Origin: Scleroderma bovista
Taxonomy: Eukaryota > Basidiomycota > Agaricomycetes > Boletales > Sclerodermataceae
DNA: 64,000 bases
Direction of reading: 5' to 3'
Assembly: GCA_037178675.1 (NCBI GenBank)
Contig: JAYMGJ010000426.1
Location: 1 to 64,000, forward strand
Below the pieces are notes generated by a model. The model was not told where the DNA came from and did no database searches. It was given only the letters and a program-made list of their open reading frames with translations. Of the stretch, positions 23,160-35,122 are shown piece by piece. Both the position numbers and the translations under genes were made by a program. Position 1 is the first letter of the stretch. Each line of letters starts with the position of its first letter.

Positions 23160-23894
23160 GGCCGCCAGCGTCAGCGACGTTCCCGGTGTTCAGGGTGGTA
23201 TGTGGAGTGACAATATTCGCTGCAGAAACGAGATTCTGTCTCAGTCTGACGCTGGATATGATGCGGGGCCAAATGACTACAGTAATCTGGCATCCACTGG
23301 TACTTGAGATATTGAGATCTCTAGGGCTCGTTTTGCAACACAACACAAAAAGTACTACTTATTTGACTCATACTGATTGTTGTGACATTGGGCTTTCACT
23401 CATCCCTCAAACGGTGGTAATCGGAATCACAATTTGGGGGGATAACACCAGCGACGTACGGAATGGCAGAAATGCAGTCTGCTGATGGAGTAAGCAAGAG
23501 TGAATGATTCAGGCTTCAATTAGGCTTCAACACCACGGTATTTGGACGAACGCCCTCTTTCTCGACTTTTAAAATTGTCAGAATAGCTACGGTAAATGAT
23601 ATACGATGGCTTCGAGATAGTACTACAGTGATAGAGGCAACTGTTCGTTTTGAGTGTTTACATAACTGTCTTCAACACTTACCCTTTTTGGACTGTACTT
23701 AGTACCTGCAATGTAGCCAGATTGGGAGAACTTCCACATGCGAACCGTTCAGCCTCAATCATTATGGCTCTCGTCTTGAAACCTGGCCATGTCGTTCGAT
23801 ATGATTGCCACTGGCGCCCGTACGCTATATAGGAAGGGGGAGGGGAGGGTCCCTCCCTCCTTCATTCCCCCACCAGGTTGTTTCGTAAACCATA
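23160..23894. promoter_or_regulatory. Divergent promoter region FCP1 / unknown-family gene
   Basis: No supported ORF lies in these 735 bp. A TATATA element at 23826-23831, about 64 bp upstream of the ATG at 23895, is followed by a purine-rich run (AGGAAGGGGGAGGGGAGGG) and a pyrimidine-rich stretch, which is a plausible core promoter for the plus-strand gene. Confidence 0.55.
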
Positions 23895-24966
23895 ATGCTC
23901 TCCTTCGAGACCCTTGTTACTTTCTCCACTCTTCTTTTAAATCGTTTCAGCCGGGATCTCGGTATTCGTAGTAACGTCCCATTTTATAATCCGATCTTGA
24001 CTGGCGGATCTATGTTGGACAACGCAGGAAATGGCCTTGGCGAACCGTTGAATGTAGGTCTATACTCACTTTCCATCCGCTTTGCGTACTTCCACTACAA
24101 CAGGTTATAATCTCAGGGCTTAGCTCGCCCGTTGTTCTTTCGGGCGATGGCATCCTCAATTATGCACGTGCTATAGGTTTGTAGGTAGAATATTTGTCGT
24201 GTTCAGTGCTCCATGGTGATGAGTTCCTTTTCTCTCGCGAAAGTGCCGAAGAATGTTTTGGTATCCACCTTGGGGGACTTATGTCTGCCAATCTGGGTGA
24301 TGGGAAGGGTTGGGCCAATCAGACCTATGAACTTCGCCAGGACTACGACAACTCTGGGATCGGAACCTGCTTGGAGAGTCTTGTTGGTGGCAATCATTTT
24401 CGGTGAAACATCCCTATAATGTGCCAACGAAGTAAACTTCTAATACTTGAGTGACGGTCATCGCCCATAACAGAGTTTTCGTTCAGAATGGCGCTTCAGC
24501 CAACAGCGGTGCCTTGTTCCTTGCGTACGTATTGTGAATCTTACCATTTACGTTTGTAACGTATTCCTTCGTAGAGTGTCACAGGAGGAGGTAAGAGCAC
24601 TCGTAGCCTCTTACGAGCTGCAAGTCATTGTTCCATGTAGCCTGCCTCCAAGCATCATGATATTATCCCCAACGGATACAATATTGGACGGTTAGTCTGG
24701 TCGTTTGTGCCTGCATCCGTGCATTGAGGTTCTTTTCGATAGCGACAACTTAGTGGCTGCTGCAGTCGGAGAAACAAGCTTTGATGGTGTCATTTATTAT
24801 ACCACTGCCACGAACATCACTGGACTACTCCCTCCGGGTTCTGATCACATCAATCACGGTGCGCTGAAATCTGAATCCGAGAGTAGGTCTTCTGACCGTC
24901 AAGTTAGGCATCGCACAGGATGGCATCGTTACCTTGTTGACGGTTACTATACTCGATGAGCCATAA
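23895..24966 (+). CDS. Conserved unknown fungal protein, eight small exons
   Basis: Exons 23895-24053, 24104-24180, 24244-24402, 24474-24524, 24575-24590, 24641-24690, 24743-24858 and 24908-24966 total 687 nt, 228 aa. No domain of known function is visible. Recurrent phrases (GSMLDNAGNGLGEPLNVIISGLSSP, given by position 39-63; GDGILNYARAIG; CFGIHLG; NLGDGKGW; DNLVAAAVG; NITGLLP.G) match a family I have seen repeatedly in Agaricomycete proteomes with no assigned role. The N-terminus (MLSFETLVTFSTLLLNRF) is hydrophobic but lacks a classic signal peptidase site. Exon 5 is only 16 nt. The whole gene is invisible to ORF finders because no frame is open for more than 84 codons. A TATATA box lies upstream. 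Confidence 0.8.
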
Positions 24967-25333
24967 GGTGTGTGTGCATCCCACCTACACGCACACGTAA
25001 CTTATTACCGTTTGCTGACAAGGTCATTGTGAGAGGAATTTTGTAATCGCGTGCTTATGCCTTTGTTTGTGCTTTGCTTCTACTTGGTCTGTGTTTTGCG
25101 GGACGACTTGTCGTCAGATACTGGAGAAGAGCTTGGAACCGTTCTGGTGTACAATATATACCCGTTTTCAATTCATCGAGGGTTTGAGGGATGGACCGCT
25201 CGCTGGGACGTTTGTTATGAATGAAGACATGGTAATCGAGTGTATTACATGTATTGATCGTGTGGTCTATGGTACAAGTGACACGATGACACAAAAGCCA
25301 AACTATTATATACTGTAGTTGTAATGCTGCCTT
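24967..25333. other. Convergent intergenic region
   Basis: 367 bp between two convergent genes; it should hold both 3' UTRs. Short ORFs (25055-25294 minus, 25067-25318 plus) overlap and have no recognisable features. Confidence 0.5.
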
Positions 25334-27333
25334 TCACTCCCTGAAGTCAACCATGTCACCTATAGCAGCCATCTCCTCATTCCACCCAATATGTTCTGGG
25401 CTGTCGAGAGCGTCTGACAGAAGAGACATATCCTGATTTTGTGTACTGTGGTGCGGCACATGGTCCAATGCGTAGGGTTGCTGCTCCTCCTCAAGTTGTT
25501 GTCGAGTCCGGCGCTTGACCCGATTGAGAAGAAAATCCAACTGTAAATAGTTGGAGTCGTTCTCAGCGAACTTACGATGTCTTCGATCTCGTATGTGCTG
25601 CTCAACAGCGTCAGCGGACGTTAATTTGTTGTCATGAAACTCACCACTTCGAAGTCTTCAAATTTAACCCTGCAACTTTCACAATAACCGGGTTTAGTTC
25701 CTTCGTCACGCTTAGGCAGTTTCAATGTATTAGTGCTCCGGCTTTTTCTAAGGAGAACACGTTCCGGGATACCATCAGGCGGACCCATTGCACCGGGCTC
25801 CCGATTCAGAGTACCTTTCGTACTTAGTGACGATGCTTTTCGTGACGTGACAACATGTTGCTGTATGCGCCCCCGTAGAGAAGCAGGCAAGTCGAACGTT
25901 CGCAACGGGCGTCCTACAGTTGAAGTGGTCCCCGTTGCGGATGCAATTGCAACGCTATTACCCGAGGCAGCAACATAGGTGCCTGTGCAGGTAGAAGCCA
26001 AATAACCAGATGCATTTGCCGAGGGTTGGGTGTCTTCCAAGTCCGCGAGCTCTTCTACGCAACCGTTCGCGGCTTGACGGTGCAAGTTATTCATTGAAAC
26101 CGAGCGGCGAAGATCGGGCTTCCGGGATACAAACCAAGCCGTTGCTCGCTTCTTCTGCTGGAGTTCTCTGGCCGCTCTCTGTCGCTTTTCAAGCTCTCCG
26201 TCCTCCTCCGCGCGGCGACCCTTCTCCCATCGCCTCCTCTCACGCTCATCAAATTCTATGAAAGGGCCCCTGGAATTTGGGTGACAATAAAGCACAGGCC
26301 AGGCTCCTTGATCTTTGCCGTCCTTGCCCTTTGTGATAGGATATTCCAGAGCGTGGATAGTAGCCAACTCCTGCTGCACGTCTTCCACCAAGACAAAGAA
26401 ACTGTGCTTTGAGAAGTATCGAAAGTCATGGCGCTTCTGCGTAGGGTCACGTTCACTGTTTCCGTGGAGGCGTTCTGATGCGAGTAAACGGGTGAGGCAT
26501 CGCTGATTCGTAGAGGTGACCGGGATGGACTGAGCACTCAATGCCTGTTTCAGGGATGCTGATGCAGGCACATCACAGCGATCGAGTACGCTATCCAATT
26601 TGGTAGTATTCCAAATCTTAATTCCAAAAGCCTGTGCCTTGTCCATAAGGCTAAAATTTTGCGTACAACCATCCTCGGATACACTGAGGGGCTCATCTCA
26701 GTGATGGATAGCAAATTCGGAATATTTTGGCTCACCGGCCTGTAAGTTTGATGGGACTCTTAAGAAGTGATGCGGCCCGCCCAGCAGAAGCTCGCATGCG
26801 ATGGGCGTTTTCCTTGTTGCAGGTGGTCTCTTCAGCGGGTAAGGGTTCATTTGTGACCAAATGCGTTATCTCGTTGGAGAAGAAGTCGTCGACACGCTAT
26901 TTATATAAAGTGAAACTGAGAGTGGTGAATAGCGAAAGGACGATCAACATACAGCACCGAGCTGAACAACCCTAGCCACTAGGGAGGCCCTTAACGATGC
27001 AGATTGGGGATCCAGCTGATCCAAGTCAAAATAAAAGATGAAACTTGGGAATGCGCGCGTGTACTTGATGCGAAATTCATTCTTGGCTGCTTCACGCGCG
27101 AGCCTCCTCTGGTCCTTGTCTCTGCGTTCCTCGTCGTTCTGGCCGGCCAATGCAGTAGGCTCCACAGAGACAGATTTCACTCTCTTTGAGTGAGAAGGTG
27201 TGAGGACGACATGTCCGGGGGCATCGGGTGAGCGAGGACGCTTCACCGGACGAGTCGGCAACTTCTGCGGCGAGAGTCCAAACGGCAGCTCTTGTTGGCG
27301 TGTGCTAAGAGGCCTACGGGCGAGGTTGACCAT
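25334..27333 (-). CDS. DBF4: DBF4-type regulatory subunit of Cdc7 kinase (Dfp1/Him1)
   Basis: Exons 26953-27333, 26736-26896, 25645-26683 and 25334-25600 give 615 aa. Dbf4 activates Cdc7 to phosphorylate Mcm2-7 at replication origins. Motif N, the BRCT-like part, is RVDDFFSNEITHLVT and continues to AFGIKIWNTTKLDSVLDRC. Motif M is HDFRYFSKHSFFVLVEDVQQ, continuing to AWPVLYCHPNSRGPFIEFDE. Motif C, the zinc finger, is PGYCESCRVKFEDFEVQ with HIRDRRHRKFAENDSNYLQLD. The N-terminus has Pro/Lys/Arg-rich stretches. Inside motif C the coding sequence contains a perfect-looking pseudo-intron (25541-25575) which I did not splice because it removes conserved residues. The start at 27333 lies 201 bp from the divergent gamma-tubulin complex gene. 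Confidence 0.93.
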
Positions 27334-27534
27334 GGACTCTATGCTGAATCGAAGCCTGCTTCCGCTTGAAGGTGCTTGAGACGGTGAATGGACCCAACGG
27401 AGTCGAAGATAGGTTTGCAAGTTGCCACTAGGACATGACGAAACGGTTGGTACAACAAACAACAACAAATAACGCGTCAACCTCGTGACGTCTTTGGCAC
27501 ATTTAGTACTAGAGAACCGATCTTGCTTTAGAAC
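27334..27534. promoter_or_regulatory. Bidirectional promoter DBF4 / gamma-tubulin complex gene
   Basis: 201 bp separate the divergent start codons of two cell-cycle genes. ACGCG occurs once (AACGCGTCAACC, about 27471), which resembles the MluI cell-cycle box (ACGCGT) bound by MBF in yeasts. That a fungal DBF4 promoter carries it is consistent with known G1/S control, but one hexamer can occur by chance. Confidence 0.5.
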
Positions 27535-30500
27535 GTGGAAGACCTGAAGAACCACCCCACACACGGTTCTCGAATGATTGAAGACGATAGTGATGTACTT
27601 TCGCTTGTTTCCCTAGCTCCACTGGCACCCCGCTTCTTCCTCCCGCGGCTACAGGACAAACCCCACGATCCCATTTGTGACGGCATAGAATTCGGACGAT
27701 CTGCTTTAGATGCCTCCGAACGCGGTTCTGACCCACTATTTCCTCGGCCTAGGCCTCCGTCCCATACTGCCTCTGTTGAGAAGAGCCCAGCCCCTTTGTG
27801 GAGTCAAGCTCTGATGCACCCTTTTGACGAGGTAGGTGACGGTCCATTCTAGATTTTCACATCGAATCACTATCGATAGGACCGCACTTTGTCGTGGGTT
27901 GGTAATCACCCTTGCAAAACTAGTGACAGCGTCAAGACACCATTTTTGACCGAGCAGCCTCCCCCTTTGTACGATCTGGTATATTACCGGTCCGCTCTTT
28001 CTAATCAAATCTGACACAAGATATTCACAATGACGCTTAGCATTCTTTATCCTCACAATAACCCAAAGAGTGTACTTATCTGTAGATCCACCACCGAGTT
28101 CATAGAATCCCTCAAATTGGTTGTCCTGGGAAGTTCATCACGTTTGTATACCTGGGATAGAGTTTCAGAGTTATTCGTGCACGAATATTCTTCAAACTTT
28201 GGTTCAATGACTGTCTTCATTGAACCTGGAAGCAAAATTGTCCATGGAAGGTATGCACACACGCCACATTTCCGATCATTATCTAACGTTTCCTAGTTAT
28301 TTGCAACAATTTCTTGAGCTCGGGACCCTCGTCCGCCGCCTGGAGGTATTTGTGCATGGCTTGCGTGACAGGTACTTGAGCGCGTGGATTTCTGTAGACC
28401 GAAAATGACGCAAATTTAACGGCTAGAAAGAGACATGCAAACGCGACCGTCCACGCCTTTGCCCATGGGCTTTCGACCCTTCTCAGCTTTCTCAGACATC
28501 AACTCTCGGACGGTCCGTTGTTCAAACACAACGATGGTTTTCATGCGTGTGACTTCGCTAGTATTTGGCTGCGCTACACAGAGTGGGAAGGGGTCGTCAG
28601 AGCTCTGGCTTCTCTATGCCACAGGGTACTACATCAATTCGCTTTTTTCGTAAGCGCTTGCTGATTAATCTAGAGCATAGATACTGTTCCAGAAGATTAT
28701 CCAGAGTTTTCCATGGTTCCTGCGGACTTGTTAACTGTTGTATACCGAGCGCTCGAACAACACGTGCGGCTTTCATCCCCTCGATCTGTAACCGCAGTCG
28801 TGGCCTACCTCCTGACAGCTGCTTCAAGGCCATATCTTGCACACTTATGCAAGTCGATGATACGCGGCGAAAGCGGTCACCTGCCGTCGACGAATGAGAG
28901 GCTTCATTTTCTGGACGCTCCGCCACTGTTTGAAGGAGATGGAGATGGCCATGAAGAAACCTGGAAAGATAATGATCTCTTGGATATGGATCGCTTCCCG
29001 GAGTTCATCCCATCCGATTTGGCAGACATCCTCCCCGTGGCAAGGAAGTCCCTCAAACTCCTTGAAGCCGCACAACCAAACCATTGGATTTTCTACGAAG
29101 CTACAGCTCCTCAGGAAGTTTCATGGTTGTGGACGGAAGCAGAAATCCAACGAGCATGGAGTAACGTTCAACCACTTCATTCAACACCCACTCTACCACA
29201 TACAGACTGTTCGCCTTTCAGAGTACTCGATACCCGTAATTCAGTCCTCGATGAGTTCAAGATCTTCGATCTGGCCCCAGGGATGCTGAGCGCGGGGGAA
29301 ATCGATGGCGATTCACAATCAGCAATCCATAAGTTTGTGGCCACTTTCCCCGAGTCACTACCCATGATTGCCCCCAATTTGCACCTTCTTTGTGACCTGG
29401 TCTTTTCGCCTCTCCAAAACCACGCAACCTTACTTTCCAGTGCTCTACTCTCTGTTTTCCTTGATCGGGCATCTTTCCTCTGTTTAGATGCACATTTGAT
29501 ACTGCTTCGTTCTCATTTACTATTGACCTCTCACGTTTTTAAACCGAGACTCGCTGCAGCCCTGTTCTCCGATGAGGACGAGTTGCAAACCCCGGGACGC
29601 GCCATGAAGGTATACCACCCATCGGCACCCCAGCAAAAGCTGCCTATTGATGGGCATCCCCAAACCAGCAAAGCAATTGGTTTAGCAGCCCCTCTGATAT
29701 CTAGAGATACTTGGCCGCCTGGTGGTTCCGACCTTAGCTTTCTCTTACGTACAGTCATCGCCGATATGCAGGATTCCCTATGTCCTCGAACACGACTGGT
29801 GGAAGAGAGCCTGAATGGTATACAGCAAGTCATGGATGAAGCCGTGTTTCGCCTGGGCTTTGCGGTACGAGACCTTCCAGCAGGCACAGGTCGGGAGCGA
29901 TGGCTAGACCCTCTGAGTGAGTGCTCTCTTATCAGTATCAAACATTCAACTCACACGCGAGTTCAGACATTGAGTCAGTGCTTAGCGCTCCATGCCGTTA
30001 GCGTTGGAAACCTAATAATCCCTTAGGGCCCTGGACTTCCTTTACCTCGACTACAAGGTACCACACTCCATGGAGGTTCTGATTCCACAGGCTGTATTAT
30101 CGAAATATCAAAGAGTCTTCTCGTTTTTGCTGCGGCTGATGCGAGGTATGTTGGCACACGCTAGGTGAACTAGTCTAAACAAGGGCTACAGTTGAGGCTG
30201 CCATTCGCTTCGTCTTTCGTTTGATGCGCCCATCATCTACCCCACTTTTCGATACGCTTTCGGCTTCCAATAGGGTGCTTTGTCATTTCCGCTTTGCCGC
30301 ACACTCCTTCATCAGCGCCCTCTCAACTTACGTCTACGATATTGCCATCGGGGGGAATTTCGATGTATTCCTATCCCGGATTGCTGTGTGCCGTAGAAAT
30401 ATGGTTTCAGATCACCCCTGTGAATTTCGAGATATCTTTGATCTCGCACAGACTCATTCCTCTGTCCTGGACAATATACTCAGCGCCTGTTTGCTGAGGT

Positions 30501-30878
30501 CATCACAAAGATGTACCGGAGATATCCTGCAAGGTGCAATGGAACTTGTACTACGGTTCTGTGTGTTTGTCGGAGACTTGGCAGATGGTCGACTGGAAGA
30601 GTATCGAGCAGCTTCTACCCTCGAGGCACTGTATGTCGCTTTTCGCAAGAAGGTTGCAAGACTGGTTTGTTTTCCCTTTACAGTTTTCGTTCAACAAGTC
30701 ACTGATCATATTTTCACAGGTGAAAGTGTTGACAGTGCTGCTTGAAAAGCAAACTAAGCCACTGCCGAAGGTTGATGAGGTCGACGGTGACCTTCGAGTT
30801 GCCCCCGGCGGCATAGAATCCCTTCAACACTTTCTGACATTGCTGGACATTAGTAACTGGTGGAAGTGCGGTGAATAG
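27535..30878 (+). CDS. Gamma-tubulin complex component (GCP family, Spc97/Spc98)
   Basis: Ten exons (27535-27831, 27880-27978, 28021-28250, 28297-28371, 28427-28625, 28674-29916, 29967-29973, 30027-30145, 30192-30664, 30720-30878) give 966 aa with all phases consistent. GCPs build the gamma-tubulin ring that nucleates microtubules at spindle pole bodies. The N-terminal GRIP1-type region includes ESLKLVVLGSSSRLYTWD, FLELGTLVRRLE and LRHQLSDGPLF; the C-terminal GRIP2-type region includes ALDFLYLDYKVPHSMEVLI, YQRVFSFLLRLMR, VEAAIRFVFRLMR and FRFAAHSFISALSTYVYD. Length and spacing look closer to GCP5/6-like than GCP2/3, but I cannot settle the paralog. Exon 7 is only 7 nt. A later in-frame Met at 27574 is an alternative start. 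Confidence 0.88.
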
Positions 30879-31415
30879 AGAAGGCGCGCAGCGTCCAGTG
30901 GGATCGCTGCTCCAGCGTGTCTCAGAATAATGATTCGGTTCGTGCAGTTGAATGTTGGAGTTCCAGACATTCAGTGATTTGAGTTGCACAAAGGTAACTA
31001 CCATTTCGTCGCGAAATCTGTCCTGTCTCGTGTTCGCGCTCAGAAGTATCCATTTTCAAAGACTGGAGTTGAACGTCACAGTAAGTTATATCCAGTGGCG
31101 TTTGGAGAGTATGTCGGCCGCCTGTTGTTTGTTTCGTTTCGAGGTGATCAACTATTCTCGCCTTGAAACTTGTCCTTGCAAATTGGATTTCGTGCTTTGG
31201 CCTGAAGGCTGTGTTCCTTCGAGCTTTCGTTTTGTGCGTATTTGATAGTATCGTTCCGCCCTGTATTTCAACACTTTCCCTCAAAAGCCATGAGCTGTAG
31301 TTCAGCATCAAAATATCTATCAGAACATCTACCCTAGTACAAATTGGACTTAAGGTACAAAAAAGAGGCCAAAAATGAATTGAATTCCGCAGATGTGATG
31401 GTAAGGTAGTGGTTC
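30879..31415. other. Convergent intergenic region with unassigned ORFs
   Basis: Plus-strand ORFs (30952-31245, 30984-31166) and a minus-strand ORF (30922-31311) overlap one another. None has a recognisable domain or a convincing splice partner. I treat the region as 3' UTRs of the two convergent neighbours. Confidence 0.4.
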
Positions 31416-32714
31416 CTATCCTTGTGGAATAATGAGGTGCTCCTTCACGAATTCATAGGTGAAAAATGATGTAGCTATGCTTGGGGCAACTTTCACTGCA
31501 GGTATCATGTACTTGTCAGTGGACCGCGTCGCGTATCTAATTCGTTTTACTCACGTAAATTGGGCCAGAGGCCACGATACATGCCACGAAAGCCTTCTGT
31601 GCGAATGATTGATACCAACGCATCTACGGCACCGTTGCGTTTACGTCTAGCACCTTCCATGCCAATAACCTGCATCTTCCGTCGCAAAACATCAAGGGGG
31701 TAAGTGAGGGTCTGCGATATTGCTCCTGCATGCGACACATAAGCACGTATTGATATGGAGAGCAGCCAGAACCCCCACCTGATAGCGCCCCGCAGAGTAA
31801 TCTCCTTCCAACAGTGTTTTTACCTGGTGGTGTAATTATTCCTCGAAACCATTCGTAGGCAGCAAAATTGATTCCGACGTATGGCGCAACCCCCAGTGCT
31901 GTGGGTATTAAGCCACGGTACAACGCGCGTATTCCACCCTCTTCGCGCATGATCTTGATGGTCATCCCAATTATTGTAAGGTCTTTGTTGCTACATTTCG
32001 GTCGATGTGAAGAATGACTGGAGGGAATACTTTGATCTGATGAAGGATTGGAGGGAACCCAATGAGGTTGAACAGCAGGTGGTGGTGACACGTTCTGCAT
32101 AGGTATACTGGCTGTAGCTATAGATAGTCGTGCGCGTACGAGATCGAGGGGGTACGTCGTACCTAATGATCACGTTGAGCAGCAGACCGAGGAAGGAATG
32201 TCCATGACGAACAAACGGAAGCTATACCAGCTAGAGCGCCGCTAGCCAGTCGCTTAGGGGTATCCAGCTGACTCGTACCATCCCGAATGAAGAACTATGT
32301 ATAAGAAAGGGAATCAGGGAGCACGGGGACTGTATGTGGTAGATAGCTTACTTTCTTCACCTGTTCATAGGTCGTGAATTGGACAGCGCTGTAGGGCACT
32401 ATTCGCAAGCAATTCACCCCGTTGCCTCTCATATAACCCTTGAACCCTTCTTCCTTCCACATCCGTACAAGACTGGTCCACACCCCCTTGTACTGCTTCT
32501 TTGAAGTGCGGGGCTGGACTTGCCTAAAGGACGTCATCAAAGGTCAGAACTCTGTTGTAACGACATTGAATTCACCCATTGCTCACTGAATGATTTTTAG
32601 CCTCTCTAATGGGCTCACGACAGTCCGAGACGTCGCACCTGCGACACCACCAGCGACGAAGTATGACATTATCTCCGGCGAGTAGAATTTCGGCTGTCGG
32701 TCTGGGTCACCCAT
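31416..32714 (-). CDS. Mitochondrial carrier, SLC25A42/Leu5-like (CoA-type)
   Basis: Exons 32587-32714, 32352-32523, 32213-32294, 31779-32162, 31555-31725 and 31416-31495 give 338 aa. Three Solcar repeats are visible, each with the PX(D/E)XX(K/R) signature: SPLERLK, YPLDLVRAR and YPLDVLRRK. Matching second-helix motifs also occur (GFKGYMRGNGVNCLRIVPY, GIRALYRGLIPTALGVAPY, GFRGMYRGLWPNLLKVAPS). A Ser/Pro-rich loop of about 45 residues is inserted in repeat 2. The combination GNGVNCLRIVPYSAVQF and APYVGINFAAYE is typical of the subgroup that includes human SLC25A42 and yeast Leu5, inner-membrane importers of CoA or its precursor. Substrate is inferred from family resemblance only. Confidence 0.88.
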
Positions 32715-33304
32715 GCCGTCTAATTATAAAGGAGAATGAGGTCCTTCGGCAACACTAGAGTTAGAGAATGTAGCCGATAAGCATGAAAATGAAGAAGAGG
32801 ACGGAGAAATTGGCAGTGGGAAATAAGATGGCAGACGTAGAGATTCATAGCATTAGCTCATACAAATTATCGGCCAGGGTTTCACTACTTAGTTCACGAT
32901 TATTATGACAGTTGACATATTATGTCCGAATAATATTCACTACAAACTTTTCGAAATAGAGGTACTTAGTATCTGCCCATCCACTAAGTATCGAAGTCGA
33001 CAGTCTACCGTGTAGATTATGCAATCTCGATGTATTGTTTGAAGTTGTGCATTACGAAGCGAGAAGTGTTCCGATACAGGCGCAATGAATTGTAATACGC
33101 AGATGAAAACGACTTTGAAGACTGCTTGCTCAATGCCATCGTTATAACGGCAATATCTTGATATATGCAGATCGCGAGTGAGTATCTTTGAGTGATCGAT
33201 CGACGTTTTTCGGTCTGCGACTCACCAGATAGGTCCATCTCATCCAAACCCCACGGCTGTACTTCATCAAATGGCAGATAGCCACAGCTGCCAACATCCA
33301 TGCA
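32715..33304. other. Intergenic: carrier promoter and CDK8 3' region
   Basis: Both flanking genes are on the minus strand. A minus ORF at 33017-33301 starts inside the region following the CDK8 stop but has no domain and is probably 3' UTR. No RNA gene or repeat seen. Confidence 0.5.
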
Positions 33305-34935
33305 CTAACCAATCCTAGCCTTCTTCCTTGCTGTTCCACCTTGATTACCAGGCACAGGTGCTCCGCCTGCGCTGACGCTAGTGAAGCTGGCAGTGCTCCC
33401 GGGCTTCGATTGCTGGGAAGGATTTCCCTGAGACTGCTGAGTTAAATGCTGTACCTGTCCGTGGACATGGGCTGGGGGAACGTGAGGTTGACTCTGCGCT
33501 TGTGTTGGAGCAGGAACACCCATCATCGATGGAGCCTCGTCTTGAGTGATTCTGCGTTGAGGTGGAAGTTGATGGACGGGGATATATTGGAAAACACTGT
33601 TTAGGATATGAACCCACTTATTATGGGCGTGCAGGGAAGTCTTTGGATATAATCGACATACTTCCAAGTTGGCCGGGGATCCTCCTGAAACCATTTATGC
33701 GTCAAGGCATCTTTTGCAGTCAAACGTTTATCGGGGTCAAATGCAAAAAGTTGACGGAGCAAGTCGTGACCGTGCGGCGACCGGATGCGTGACTGACACC
33801 ATTCAGAAAGACGGTTTTGATATCTTGACAGCGAGAGCTACAAAGTTAGCACTGGGGGGAAAACAAGATGTTAATACCCACGGATCCAATCTTTTCATAC
33901 TCTGATATTCTGGGGTGTCACGGACACCTGGCCAATCCCTCTCTTCAGTCCACGACAAACAATTAACTGAGGGATACAAAGTATGTGCAAAGCAAGGCAT
34001 TACCGTCTGGTGTGCCGAGCACTTCGAAGATCTTCAGCAGCTGATCCCTTTGAAATGGCACGTTTTTCTTTGAGTCTAGTTTTGCTTCTTCCCCTTTGAA
34101 AATAGGTCGTAAACTGGCCAACTCAGCGAACACGCAACCAACAGCCCAGCAATCGATGGCTTTGTGGTAGTGTTTAGCACCCATAAGAAGTTCGGGAGCA
34201 CGGTACCATATTGTGACCACCACCTTGTCTCCAGCGAAAAGTGGCTGCAAAGGCTGGTATATAATCCGAGCCAGTCCCAGGTCCCCGATTTTTACGACAC
34301 CAGAAGCAGTGATAAGAATATTGGCCGGCTTGAGGTCTCGGTGCAAAATATGCGCTGAATGAAGGTAGACAAGCCCATTCAGGAGTTGATATACCATTGA
34401 CTTTAGGACTTGAGACTGGATCTGGATCCGGAGCGTTTGGGAGTAATGGTGTATGACTTGCTGGCAGAACATCACCGCTTGTCGAGAGCTCAATGAAAGA
34501 TCCGGGACGCACGAGGAAATCATGTTCAGCGTATTCAAAGACCATGTATATGGATTTGTCTTCGAGTATGACTTCCTTCAAAGCAACGACATTTGCATGG
34601 GAAATCTCTCTGTTGAGCTGCCTTTGCATCAACACAGGCAGGATTATGTTCGCAGGGTTGATTGTACTCACCGCCATCTCGCGAATGGCACTTTGGCTTA
34701 TTCCCGTGTAGGTTACCACGTCGCCCTCTTTGTCTGGTTTGAACTTTTTGATGGCATAGACGACCCCATCGCAATCTACGCTCTGAGCCTTGTACACCCT
34801 TCCGTACGTTCCAGATGATATAAATCCCAGGATGGTGTATTTCGACGTCACACCACGATGAGATGCATCTCGTTTCGCGCGGTATATCCTCATCAGGTCG
34901 GTCTGAAACATGTTGTGTGGCCAGTCGTCTGACAT
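33305..34935 (-). CDS. SSN3: Mediator kinase CDK8 / SSN3 (SRB10)
   Basis: Exons 34672-34935, 34513-34617, 34004-34460, 33882-33942, 33662-33823 and 33305-33596 give 446 aa. This is the cyclin-C-dependent kinase of the Mediator CDK8 module, acting in the nucleus. Visible: P-loop [18 protein letters not shown]-type lysine in [12 protein letters not shown], helix C SAIREMALNREI, catalytic [16 protein letters not shown] in place of DFG (the atypical DMG/DLG is usual in CDK8), and [16 protein letters not shown] without an activating Thr-loop phosphosite, as in CDK8. It continues through RLDPYQNRL and [21 protein letters not shown] to a Gln/Pro-rich tail ending ARKKARIG. One intron (34618-34671) is in frame and stopless. 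Confidence 0.95.
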
Positions 34936-35122
34936 GGCTGGGATTCAATGCATAGGGACGCTGGGCGAATTGAAATGCCGCTCAACGTAGTAGGGCTCGT
35001 AATTCCAATAGATAACAGTCTCTCCAACTACTCTGACAAGGTAGAGTGCCATAGGATTTTCAATGTACATACAATCTGATGGCCGAGATCATATCTGCGA
35101 ACCAAAACAACCCAAGTGTCAT

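Noticed and set aside
25541..25575. Apparent intron (GTAAGTTCG...TTTACAG, minus strand) inside DBF4
   Set aside because: Only 35 nt long, and removing it deletes KFAENDSNYLQ, conserved in the Dbf4 zinc-finger motif.
30922..31311. Overlapping ORFs on both strands between GCP and the carrier gene
   Set aside because: No family recognised on either strand; both neighbours converge here, so 3' UTR is the simpler reading.
33017..33301. Minus-strand ORF of 94 codons after CDK8
   Set aside because: Starts 4 bp after the CDK8 stop, no domain; best explained as 3' UTR.
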